A DNA stretch of 9,643 nt from Flammeovirgaceae bacterium (GTDB lineage Bacteria > Bacteroidota > Bacteroidia > Cytophagales > Cyclobacteriaceae). Positions 1-5,909 of the stretch are shown here, one piece after another. The stretch's first letter is position 1; each line of letters begins with the position of its first letter. The stretch covers positions 1-9,643 of the forward strand of contig QIDJ01000273.1 of NCBI GenBank assembly GCA_003228395.1, written 5' to 3'. A model generated the notes under the pieces. That model had not been told where the DNA came from. It searched no databases and saw only the letters and a program-made list of their open reading frames with translations. The position numbers were made by a program, and so were the translations under genes.

Positions 1-2
1 AC

Positions 3-959
3 CAAAATACAAGCCAAAAACAATTGCTGACCATCAATGTAGGTCCTGTGAATGATCCTCCGGTATTTACAGTTGGCCCCGATCAGGTCGTAGATGAAAA
101 TGCAGGCCTGGTTACTATAACGGGATGGACTACCGGAATTTCACCGGGGGGTGGAACTGATGAACTGAATCAAAGTGTACTATTTACGGTTGACGCTGTC
201 AGTTTTACAGGTAACCTGGTGTTTTCTGTCGGACCGCTCGTTAGCCCTGAAGGTGATCTTAGCTTTCAGACCGCACCTAATACCTTTGGCGAAGCAGACT
301 TTGCCATTTATTTATCCGACGACGGCCTCTCCCAGAGTCCCGATGTAAACCAGAGCGCTAACCAGACATTTAAAATAACCGTAAATGAAATCAATGATCC
401 GCCCTCAGAAATTTTGCTGAGCAATAACACGGTGCTTGAAAGCGCTGCCGTCGGAGCCACCGTGGGTACGTTTACTGCTCTGGATCCGGATGATAACACG
501 CATACCTTCAGCCTTGTAGCAGGAACAGGCAGTGAAGGCAATTCAGCCTTTGCAATCTCCGGCAGTGACCTTCTAACCAATACTACGTTTGATATTGACG
601 AACAAAACATTTACAGCATCAGGGTTTCAGCTTCTGACGGACTTAACACAATTGAAAATGTATTTCTGATTGATATCCTCAAAGATCCGATTTCTTCAGT
701 GACATTTCCCAGCGCATTTACTCCTAACAACGATGGAGAAAATGATACCTGGATTATCGAAGATATCGGATATTTCCCTACTGCGTTGATCAACATATAT
801 AACCGTATCGGCCAGCAGGTTTTCAGAAGCGTAGGTTATGCCACTCCCTGGGATGGCACCTGGAATGGAAATACCCTTCCCCAGGACACCTATTATGTAG
901 TAATCAACCTGAAAAATGATACGCCTGTAATTCAGGGAACAATTACTATATTGCGATAA
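3..959 (+). CDS. C-terminal part of a T9SS-secreted cadherin/Ig-like adhesin with gliding-motility sorting domain (5' end outside window)
   Basis: The frame is already open at the left edge (caa aat aca agc ...), so this is the 3' end of a longer gene; the TTG at 24 is not a credible start. Counting residues from that TTG, VNDPP (9-13) and INDPP (123-127) mark two repeat junctions about 114 residues apart. The first repeat is Ig/cadherin-like (FTVGPDQVVDENAG ... IYLSDDG). The second, about 128-220, is cadherin-like with a DPDDNTH calcium-type motif and IYSIRVSASDG. Residues 226-311 are a typical gliding-motility-associated C-terminal domain (FPSAFTPNNDGENDTW, INIYNRIGQQVF, WDGTWNG, LPQDTYYVV). 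In known systems this type-B CTD directs export through T9SS and needs a dedicated PorP/SprF partner, which follows 6 nt downstream. The protein is expected at the cell surface or released, and probably binds cells or polymers; the ligand cannot be read from this portion. Confidence 0.93.
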   Translation, partial: QNTSQKQLLTINVGPVNDPPVFTVGPDQVVDENAGLVTITGWTTGISPGGGTDELNQSVLFTVDAVSFTGNLVFSVGPLVSPEGDLSFQTAPNTFGEADFAIYLSDDGLSQSPDVNQSANQTFKITVNEINDPPSEILLSNNTVLESAAVGATVGTFTALDPDDNTHTFSLVAGTGSEGNSAFAISGSDLLTNTTFDIDEQNIYSIRVSASDGLNTIENVFLIDILKDPISSVTFPSAFTPNNDGENDTWIIEDIGYFPTALINIYNRIGQQVFRSVGYATPWDGTWNGNTLPQDTYYVVINLKNDTPVIQGTITILR

Positions 960-965
960 TAATCT

Positions 966-1988
966 ATGGCCGTAAGAAAGTATATCGCTCTTATCCTGGT
1001 ATTTTCAGCTACGCAGGCTTATACCCAGAAGCAATTTCAGTTTGCGCAGTACCAGCAAACGGCGCTACTGTTTAATCCTGCCTTTTCCGGAATTGAAGAT
1101 TTTGTGGATGTAAAACTTGGGTATCGCAACCGGTGGGCAGGCCTTGAAAACAGCCCTACCGCTGCATTTTTGATGACAAACATGGCATTCAGGATATCAG
1201 CAGGCAGTAAGTATAAGAGACGGGGGATACGGCTTGTTGAACCTGAAGCATACCACAAGCTCGAGACCAGTGAAGAGTTTCAGTGGCGAAAAGCACACAG
1301 ACAGGGCTTCGGAGCCTGGATCCAGCAGAATACGAATACAGATGTTTCGGAAATTGGTGGTTTTCTCAGTTATGCCTACCATCTTCCGCTTTCCGATTAC
1401 ATTGTATGGTCGGTTGGCGCCAGCGCCGGTGTGATAAACGCCAAACTGGACGCCGGTAATTTAACGGTAAGTGACCCGGATAACGATGCTGCCTATCAAA
1501 ATTATCTCCGCGACGGCGGCGCAAGTACGGATGCGATTATCAATCTGGGCACCGTAGTTTATTCACGCGACTGGTATATCGGTTACGCAGCAAAGCAGGC
1601 GGTAGTGTCTAATATATCCAATGTTAACAATTTCAGATCAGATGGCAACAGCATTACACACAATTTTATGCTCGGTATCACCTATAAACCAAAGTATGGT
1701 TTTCTCGTTATTCCGGGGGCCATGGTTGAATACAGCGCCAATGTACCCTTAAGTTATTTGCTAAATATCCGTGTCAGGTACGAAGACGCCATCTGGGGAG
1801 GTGTAGGCTACCGGAATGACGATGCGGTCAATCTTTCTTTCGGCCTTTATCTGACTTCGATGATTGCCTTTAATTATACATTTGAATACTCACTTTCAGA
1901 ACTTTCTGGTCTTAATTCTTCCACACATGAAATTATTCTGGCCGTCAAACTGAATAATAAGAATTTTTCGCGTGCCTACATGTGGTAA
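966..1988 (+). CDS. PorP/SprF-family type IX secretion system outer-membrane protein
   Basis: 340 residues, starting at ATG 966, 6 nt after the adhesin stop, so almost certainly co-transcribed. The N-terminus (MAVRKYIALILVFSATQA) is a signal peptide, with cleavage likely near residue 18. The mature N-terminus carries the family hallmarks: QFQFAQYQQ, NPAFSG (37-42) and YRNRWAG (53-59). The rest alternates short aromatic/hydrophobic strands typical of an outer-membrane beta-barrel (for example YIGYAAKQAV, FGLYLTSMIAFNYTFEYS). Known PorP/SprF proteins bind PorV-free type-B CTD substrates or attach them to the T9SS; SprF serves the SprB adhesin of Flavobacterium johnsoniae. The adjacent CTD adhesin is the obvious cognate substrate (inference from linkage). 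I leave the symbol blank because the family has many paralogues per genome. Confidence 0.93.
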   Translation: MAVRKYIALILVFSATQAYTQKQFQFAQYQQTALLFNPAFSGIEDFVDVKLGYRNRWAGLENSPTAAFLMTNMAFRISAGSKYKRRGIRLVEPEAYHKLETSEEFQWRKAHRQGFGAWIQQNTNTDVSEIGGFLSYAYHLPLSDYIVWSVGASAGVINAKLDAGNLTVSDPDNDAAYQNYLRDGGASTDAIINLGTVVYSRDWYIGYAAKQAVVSNISNVNNFRSDGNSITHNFMLGITYKPKYGFLVIPGAMVEYSANVPLSYLLNIRVRYEDAIWGGVGYRNDDAVNLSFGLYLTSMIAFNYTFEYSLSELSGLNSSTHEIILAVKLNNKNFSRAYMW

Positions 1989-2192
1989 CCGGGCAGGCAC
2001 AGCAACACCGGCCTCAGCATTTAAACAATCATGCAGCGTAACCAATTTGATACGGAATTTTAAACAAAATGCTAAAATGCTTAAATAAACTTTTATAGAA
2101 AAGGATGACCGGGAAAGAACTAACTAAAACGATCATCAAGCAATATTTATGCATTTACGCATTTAATCATTTCCTCTACAAAAGCAAAACTA
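1989..2192. other. Intergenic region between two converging genes
   Basis: 204 nt between the stop of the PorP/SprF gene and the stop of the minus-strand thioredoxin-like gene. It is AT-rich. The only GC-rich part, just after the SprF stop (1989-2015), gives no stem longer than about 4 bp and no T-tract, so I cannot call an intrinsic terminator. A 7-bp direct repeat GCATTTA occurs at 2151-2157 and 2159-2165, too short to interpret. No reading frame of useful length is present. Confidence 0.6.
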
Positions 2193-2750
2193 TTAATTAT
2201 AGGGAGAATCGTACACTTTCTGAAATTCATCCCACTTCATATTTTTATATTGATCTTCGCCGAAAAACTGGAGAATAGGATGAAATGCCTTTGCATCGCG
2301 GTAGCCCGGGAGCGGCTGTATCAGGTTAAAGTCTTCGTCAAGAAAAACCACCGTGGGATAGCTAAGTTTATTTTGTAAAAGGGCTGCAGCCAGTTCATGA
2401 TATCCTCTTCTGCCACTTGGAATATATTTAAACGTGCGATCACGGAAAATGATTTCTTCCTTTTGTTCGGCATCTAATTTCACAGCATAATAATGTTCAT
2501 TCAAATAGCTGGCAATGGTAGCTTCACTGAATGTTTTTTTGTCCATCACTTTGCACCATCCGCACCAATCGGTATAGACATCAATAAATATTTTTCGTTT
2601 CTTCGTTTTGGATTTATCAAGAGCTTCTTCAAACGACATCCAGTTTACCGTTACGTCCGGCTCCTGCCTGTTATCGGCTACATAGGCGCCTGAAAGAAAT
2701 ACAAGCAGAAACAGCGATATGAAAGTAATGAATAAATGGTGCTTCTTCAT
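2193..2750 (-). CDS. Exported thioredoxin-like protein (Thioredoxin_7 / DUF255-like, WCGWC active site)
   Basis: 185 residues. MKKHHLFITFISLFLLVFLSG is a signal peptide or N-terminal anchor (about residues 5-22), so the protein acts outside the cytoplasm. The thioredoxin fold is seen as KRKIFIDVYTDWCGWCKVMD with redox cysteines C63 and C66, followed by KTFSEATIASYLNEHYYAVKLDAE, typical of the Thioredoxin_7 / DUF255 group, and the cis-proline segment SYPTVVFLDED (P132). Likely a periplasmic thiol-disulfide reductase or oxidase; substrate and direction are unknown. The ATG at 2748-2750 fits the signal peptide and no better upstream start is seen. It is transcribed divergently from the MBL lipoprotein gene across a 208-nt intergenic region and has no co-directional neighbour in the window, so it is probably monocistronic. 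Confidence 0.9.
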   Translation of the reverse strand: MKKHHLFITFISLFLLVFLSGAYVADNRQEPDVTVNWMSFEEALDKSKTKKRKIFIDVYTDWCGWCKVMDKKTFSEATIASYLNEHYYAVKLDAEQKEEIIFRDRTFKYIPSGRRGYHELAAALLQNKLSYPTVVFLDEDFNLIQPLPGYRDAKAFHPILQFFGEDQYKNMKWDEFQKVYDSPYN

Positions 2751-2866
2751 GGCAACAGATTAAAACAATTCGCACAAAACCCTATTAAGAAACAAAGAAA
2801 TGTGCTTAATTGGTTCGGCTATTTATACACAAAATCAGTAAAAAGTAACATTTAACAAATTATATG

Positions 2867-2874
2867 CAAATTTA
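2867..2874 (-). promoter_or_regulatory. Candidate Bacteroidota -7 element for the thioredoxin-like gene
   Basis: Read on the minus strand the bases are TAAATTTG, an exact match to the Bacteroidota -7 consensus TAnnTTTG. A TTG lies upstream at 2890-2888 (minus strand), but the 13-bp spacer is shorter than the usual roughly 19 bp, so the -33 element is not supported. Transcription from here would give a leader of about 110 nt before the start codon at 2750. AT-rich DNA makes chance matches common. Confidence 0.3.
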
Positions 2875-2895
2875 CGGTAAAATGCGTCAATGTAA

Positions 2896-2909
2896 GTGAC
2901 GATGCTCAC
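2896..2909. promoter_or_regulatory. Candidate CRP/FNR-type operator (GTGA-N6-TCAC)
   Basis: GTGACGATGCTCAC has the half-site spacing of CRP-family binding sites (TGTGA-N6-TCACA); flanking bases give AGTGA on the left and TCACA on the right. It lies in the divergent region, 49 nt before the lipoprotein start codon and about 22 bp upstream of the minus-strand -7-like motif, where a regulator could influence either gene. Bacteroidota do encode CRP/FNR-family regulators, but their site preferences vary and no regulator is in this window. The arms are only 4 bp, so this is a suggestion. Confidence 0.25.
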
Positions 2910-2958
2910 ATTATGCATATTACGGATACGGGGATAATAAGATTTATAGGATCAGTGG

Positions 2959-3912
2959 ATGCAAAGAAATAAAAATATCTTAACGGTAATTTTAACCATA
3001 CTGTATGTATTTAGCAGTTGTACAGGCCCGGCCGAACAAACTGTGCCTACGGATTTACCTTACCTGGTAGTACTTGGAATTACACAGGACGGAGGTTATC
3101 CGCAAACTGCCTGCGATAAAGAGTGCTGCAAGAAAGCCTGGCTAAAGCCGGAATTACGCAGAATGGTAGTAAGCCTGGGTATTGTTGACCCGGCTACAGG
3201 CAGCAAATGGCTGATCGAAGCCACTCCGGATATTAAAGAGCAGATAAACCGGCTAAAGTTTATTTCCGGATCAGCAACGAGTGCAGTAACTGGTATTTTT
3301 TTAACCCATGCGCACATTGGACACTATACCGGGCTGATGCAATTCGGGCATGAAGCCATCGGAGCTGCTGAAATGCCTGTTTATGCTATGCCGCGAATGA
3401 ATGAATTTCTATCAACCAACGGGCCCTGGGATCAACTGGTACGGTATCAAAATATCCGCCTTCTGGAACTGGCCGATAACGAACCTGTAACATTAGTTCC
3501 CGGGCTTACGGTAACGCCGTTTTTAGTGCCTCACCGCGATGAATATTCAGAGACAGTGGGTTTCCGTATTACAGGACCAACCAAGTCAGTAATTTTTATG
3601 CCCGATATCAACAAGTGGGATATCTGGGATGAAGACATCAACGAAATTATCCGGAACAATGATTTTTTATTTATTGATGGCAGTTTCTATAAAAACGGTG
3701 AAATTGACGGACGGGATATGAGCGCTTTTCCACATCCGTTCATTGAAGAAAGTATGATCCGGTTTGGATCACTGCCGGCAGGAGAAAAACAAAAAATATT
3801 TTTTATTCATCTGAACCATACCAATCCGGCTATTCATGACAGCTATGCCAGCGAAGAGATTGAGAAAGCCGGATTCAGGGTAGCTTCGCAATTTCAGGTT
3901 GTGCCCTTATAA
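2959..3912 (+). CDS. PqqB-like metallo-beta-lactamase-fold lipoprotein
   Basis: 317 residues. The hydrophobic N-terminus followed by VFSSC (C21) looks like a lipoprotein signal, so the protein is probably anchored in the periplasm. After it comes LVVLGITQDGGYPQTACDKECC (35-57), the segment that opens PqqB-type proteins (LG...GGG.PQ..C). The MBL signature is THAHIGHYTG (116-125): H117, H119 and H122 are kept, but the usual Asp of HxHxDH is Gly (G121). Other likely metal or active-site residues are H192 (VPHRDEYSET), D216 (MPDINKW), D240 (FIDGSFYK) and H284/H287 (IHLNHTNP). PqqB acts in pyrroloquinoline quinone synthesis, but no other pqq gene is nearby and PqqB is not a lipoprotein, so I infer a related hydrolase or oxygenase of unknown substrate. 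The ATG at 2959 is placed right for the signal peptide. It ends 3 nt from the converging ABM gene. Confidence 0.85.
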   Translation: MQRNKNILTVILTILYVFSSCTGPAEQTVPTDLPYLVVLGITQDGGYPQTACDKECCKKAWLKPELRRMVVSLGIVDPATGSKWLIEATPDIKEQINRLKFISGSATSAVTGIFLTHAHIGHYTGLMQFGHEAIGAAEMPVYAMPRMNEFLSTNGPWDQLVRYQNIRLLELADNEPVTLVPGLTVTPFLVPHRDEYSETVGFRITGPTKSVIFMPDINKWDIWDEDINEIIRNNDFLFIDGSFYKNGEIDGRDMSAFPHPFIEESMIRFGSLPAGEKQKIFFIHLNHTNPAIHDSYASEEIEKAGFRVASQFQVVPL

Positions 3913-3915
3913 TTT

Positions 3916-4206
3916 CTACCGTAGTAATTCTAAAGGCTCATACACAGGCTCCTCCACACACAACGGATAAAGCTCTTCCCTGAATTTATGACGGTAGGAT
4001 GAATTTTTATGATCCTCTTCAGCCTGTTTATTTTTAAACGTCATCACATGCATGAAATTTGCCGGATTCTGCGGATCCTGAAATGCATGATAAAAAACCG
4101 TATCAGGCTCATTATTACGAATCCCATCAATAAATTCATTCACAAGGCTTATTACATGAGCCAATTCAGATTTTTTTACTTTATATAAAACTTTATAGCT
4201 TATCAT
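3916..4206 (-). CDS. ABM-domain (antibiotic biosynthesis monooxygenase-like) small protein
   Basis: 96 residues, the usual length for a single ABM / dimeric alpha-beta barrel domain. The pattern fits: an N-terminal strand (ISYKVLYKV), a helix (ELAHVISLVNEFIDGIRN), strands FYHAFQDPQNPANFMHVMTF, then KNKQAEEDHKNSSYRHKFREEL, where ABM proteins usually have a helix with His and aromatic residues. Family members include quinol monooxygenases and heme-degrading IsdG-type enzymes, but many have no known activity, so a specific reaction cannot be given. It is cytosolic, with no signal peptide. It is divergent from the AHSA1-like gene (77 nt between starts) and convergent with the MBL lipoprotein (3-nt gap), so the two 3' ends may overlap as transcripts. 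Confidence 0.8.
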   Translation of the reverse strand: MISYKVLYKVKKSELAHVISLVNEFIDGIRNNEPDTVFYHAFQDPQNPANFMHVMTFKNKQAEEDHKNSSYRHKFREELYPLCVEEPVYEPLELLR

Positions 4207-4283
4207 TTGCGTTATTAATTATATAATTACCCCAATATACATACGGATTACAATTTTGAAATAATTTTTACTAAATTAATAGT

Positions 4284-4730
4284 GTGAAATTGCAGATTTG
4301 GAAAAATAACATTAAAAAGAAGCGGACTTATACCCAATCTGTACGCGAAGTCTGGAGCGCCATAAGCGAAAGGCCAAAGCTTGAAATGTGGTTTTTGGAA
4401 AACACGTTCAGTACTGAAGAAGGGAAGGCATTCGAGTTTTTCGATAAACCTGGCGAAAAGTGGAAAGGCGTTTATCATTGCGAGGTGTTGTCTGTCCAGC
4501 CGCCGTATAACCTGGCATATAGCTGGGTGCATAAAAAACTCAGGTTTACTACCTATGTATGGTGGAGGCTTAACACCATTCATGGTAGTACCGTACTGGA
4601 AATTGAACATTCAGGTTTTAAAGGCTTAACCGGTCTTATTTCGTTGTTTTTCTATTCTCGTTTTTGGGATTCTAAGCTTAAAAATCTGCTGGTTTACCTG
4701 AGCAAGCAACAAGATGCCGTTTATATTTAA
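4284..4730 (+). CDS. SRPBCC / AHSA1-family protein
   Basis: 148 residues, normal length for the AHSA1 (activator of Hsp90 ATPase homologue 1-like) branch of the START/Bet v1 superfamily. Hallmarks in order: TQSVREVWSAISERPKLEMWF (17-37), FDKPGEKWKGVYHCEVLSVQPPYNLAYSW (53-81), then LNTIHGSTVLEIEHSGFKG (97-115), matching the family's eVlev.Pp..L.y.W and T.l.leHsGf motifs. The fold makes a hydrophobic cavity; ligand unknown. I choose the GTG at 4284: an in-frame stop lies at 4272-4274 and the only downstream ATG (4386) would remove the conserved first helix. TTG at 4290 is an alternative. Nothing in the sequence links it to its neighbours. Confidence 0.88.
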   Translation: MKLQIWKNNIKKKRTYTQSVREVWSAISERPKLEMWFLENTFSTEEGKAFEFFDKPGEKWKGVYHCEVLSVQPPYNLAYSWVHKKLRFTTYVWWRLNTIHGSTVLEIEHSGFKGLTGLISLFFYSRFWDSKLKNLLVYLSKQQDAVYI

Positions 4731-4781
4731 CTGCTTGTAAAACTTGTTTCTGTAAAGTATTGTTCGGATATGTAATATGTG

Positions 4782-4797
4782 TGTTCATATTTGAACA
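4782..4797. promoter_or_regulatory. Operator-like palindrome TGTTCA-N4-TGAACA
   Basis: TGTTCATATTTGAACA has perfect 6-bp arms around a 4-bp centre, the shape of a dimeric repressor or activator site. A second TGTTC occurs at 4761-4765, exactly 21 bp (two helical turns) before the left arm, consistent with a weaker second half-site on the same DNA face. It sits about 20 bp upstream of the promoter-like TAAATTTG motif, overlapping its potential -33 region. The regulator is unknown and none is encoded in the window. Confidence 0.4.
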
Positions 4798-4825
4798 TAC
4801 TTCAGTCAGAAAGCTTTTAAATTTG
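4790..4825 (+). promoter_or_regulatory. Candidate Bacteroidota promoter (TTTG ... TAAATTTG)
   Basis: TAAATTTG at 4818-4825 matches TAnnTTTG exactly; TTTG at 4790-4793 could serve as the -33 element, but the 24-bp spacer is longer than the usual 19-21. Transcription would begin near 4831, which would leave the ATG at 4832 leaderless and give the ATG at 4889 a leader of about 58 nt, so it favours 4889 as the start of the small gene. Confidence 0.35.
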
Positions 4826-4888
4826 ATTTTTATGGGCAATATCCGGAAATTCCTATTGTGGCACAGAATTTGCGTTTTACGATTGCAT

Positions 4889-5104
4889 ATGTTGCCAACC
4901 ATATCCAGGAAAACAATAATCTTACTTATAGGCATAATAGTAGCTTTGTTTATTGCAATTGGCACTTTTACCGGCACATCTCAGAAAAGCAAAAGCATCA
5001 CATTCAAAGGTAGCGAACAAAACCAGTTGGTAGTAAGCAAACCGATGGCATTGGAACAGCCCATCGCAAAAATGTTTTCACTGGTTAAAGGGCTTTATCA
5101 GTAA
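4889..5104 (+). CDS. Possible small single-TM protein, unknown function
   Basis: A 71-residue frame beginning MLPTISRKT, with a clear hydrophobic segment at about residues 9-26 (TIILLIGIIVALFIAIGTF), preceded by basic residues, then a polar tail of 45 residues (KSKSITFKGSEQNQLVV ... AKMFSLVKGLYQ). It could be a membrane protein with the tail in the periplasm, or a secreted peptide with an uncleaved signal. In-frame starts also exist at 4832 (ATG) and upstream of it, but the extra residues look like translated AT-rich non-coding DNA, and the candidate promoter lies before 4889. I do not recognise the family. It may be only a chance frame; the TM character and upstream promoter-like DNA argue mildly for a real gene. 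Confidence 0.4.
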   Translation: MLPTISRKTIILLIGIIVALFIAIGTFTGTSQKSKSITFKGSEQNQLVVSKPMALEQPIAKMFSLVKGLYQ

Positions 5105-5269
5105 TCAGGTTCATTATAAGGCAGGCACCTTACCTCATAAGAAACTGATATTCGTCGGGATAAAGAATCCTCACCACCATCATTCAATTTGATATTCAGT
5201 GAGTATTTCAACGAAATGATATGATCAGGAGTATGAAGGCGAATCGAAAAGACAGAAAAACATGTACCC
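5105..5269. other. Intergenic region, nothing recognised
   Basis: 165 nt between the possible small gene and the stop of the minus-strand thioredoxin-family gene. TAAGG (5117-5121) and CCTTA (5128-5132) can form a 5-bp stem with a 6-nt loop, but no T-tract follows. An 8-bp direct repeat TGATATTC occurs twice (about 5147 and 5191). Nothing else is supportable. Confidence 0.5.
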
Positions 5270-5836
5270 TCACATAGCCAGTTCTTTCCACTTGATATTA
5301 CAGCCGGCGCTGGGTATCTGATTGGCCGATACCGGATTGCCGGTCAATACACTTTCAAGTGCACTTCTTAAATCCTGACCCGTCAGTGGCTTTTCATTTC
5401 CGGGCCGGGAGTCGTCCAGTTGTCCGCGATAAACAAGCTCCATATTTTTATCGTACAGGTAAAAATCAGGTGTACATGCCGCATCATACGCCCGGGCTAC
5501 CCGCTGGGTTTCATCGTAGAGGTAAGGAAAAGGATATTTCCAGGCAACTGCATCCTCTCTCATTTTGTCAGGGGCATCTTCAGGATATTTTTCAATATCG
5601 TTGCTGCTGATTGCTACAAACGTCACATCACGCGGCATATAATCGTTCGCAAGGCGGACCAGCTCCGATTTAACATGCTTAACGTAAGGACAATGATTAC
5701 AAATAAACATGATTACCGTAGCCTTGTCGGATTTAATATCATCCAGATTTACTATTGTTCCGGCAACCACATCGGGAAGTTCAAACCCCGGCGCTGTGGA
5801 ACCCAGGGGTATCATGTTGGAGGGCGTGAGTGACAT
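5270..5836 (-). CDS. Cytosolic thioredoxin-family / AhpC-TSA-like protein
   Basis: 188 residues, without a signal peptide. The N-terminus (IPLGSTAPGFELPDVVAG) is that of redoxin/AhpC-TSA proteins. The active-site motif is MFICNHCPYVKH with C46 and C49, characteristic of a widespread group annotated as thioredoxin family protein. Further conserved-looking sites are AYDAACTPDFYLYD (C121, then a likely cis-proline P123), GQLDDSRPGN (138-147) and the C-terminal PSAGCNIKWK (C179). The protein is probably a thiol-disulfide oxidoreductase or thiol peroxidase-like enzyme; the partner is unknown. The start at 5834-5836 is the first ATG, and M8 (5813-5815) is possible. It is divergent from the decarboxylase gene, about 73 nt apart counting from the ATG at 5910. 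Confidence 0.9.
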   Translation of the reverse strand: MSLTPSNMIPLGSTAPGFELPDVVAGTIVNLDDIKSDKATVIMFICNHCPYVKHVKSELVRLANDYMPRDVTFVAISSNDIEKYPEDAPDKMREDAVAWKYPFPYLYDETQRVARAYDAACTPDFYLYDKNMELVYRGQLDDSRPGNEKPLTGQDLRSALESVLTGNPVSANQIPSAGCNIKWKELAM

Positions 5837-5855
5837 CTCTTTTTAATTTTTTTAA

Positions 5856-5863
5856 CAAATATA
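5856..5863 (-). promoter_or_regulatory. Candidate -7 element for the thioredoxin-family gene
   Basis: On the minus strand the bases read TATATTTG, an exact TAnnTTTG match, 20 nt upstream of the start codon. No TTG is found at the expected -33 distance. The position would give a short leader of roughly 10-15 nt within the A/T-rich run at 5838-5855. Confidence 0.35.
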
Positions 5864-5909
5864 ACAGATTGATAAATGTGTGAATATTATTGCTTTATAT
5901 TTATCGATT

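Larger units (their letters stand above)
2751..2958. other. Divergent intergenic region with candidate regulatory sites
   Basis: 208 AT-rich nt separating two divergent genes, so it should contain both promoters. On the minus strand one exact TAnnTTTG (-7-like) motif is seen. On the plus strand I find no TAnnTTTG. A GTGA-N6-TCAC dyad lies about 50 nt before the lipoprotein start. No reading frame or RNA gene is recognised. Confidence 0.55.
4731..4888. other. Non-coding region upstream of a possible small gene
   Basis: 158 AT-rich nt after the AHSA1-like gene. The frame used by the downstream small protein stays open back to 4760, but the sequence has no conserved-looking protein character. 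The stretch holds an interrupted palindrome (4782-4797), a TGTTC half-site 21 bp before it (4761-4765), and a TAAATTTG promoter-like element (4818-4825). No hairpin plus T-tract terminator for the AHSA1-like gene is evident. Confidence 0.5.

Noticed and set aside
1418..1429. GC-rich inverted repeat GGCGC-CA-GCGCC in the PorP/SprF gene
   Set aside because: Arms of 5 bp in coding DNA are expected by chance; the codons fit the protein (VGASAGV).
2151..2165. Two adjacent GCATTTA copies as a possible CRISPR or iteron start
   Set aside because: Only two short copies are present, with no further repeats or spacer structure.
4248..4610. 120-codon open frame on the minus strand
   Set aside because: It overlaps the AHSA1-like gene, whose family motifs are clear; the antisense translation has none.
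4941..4948. TAGCTTTG, an exact TAnnTTTG match
   Set aside because: It lies within the hydrophobic segment of the possible small protein with no gene start suitably placed downstream; such motifs are common by chance in AT-rich DNA.
5117..5132. Hairpin TAAGG-N6-CCTTA as a terminator
   Set aside because: The stem is only 5 bp, partly A/T, and no T-run follows.
5420..5833. 137-codon open frame on the plus strand
   Set aside because: It is antisense to the well-supported thioredoxin-family gene, and its translation has no family features.
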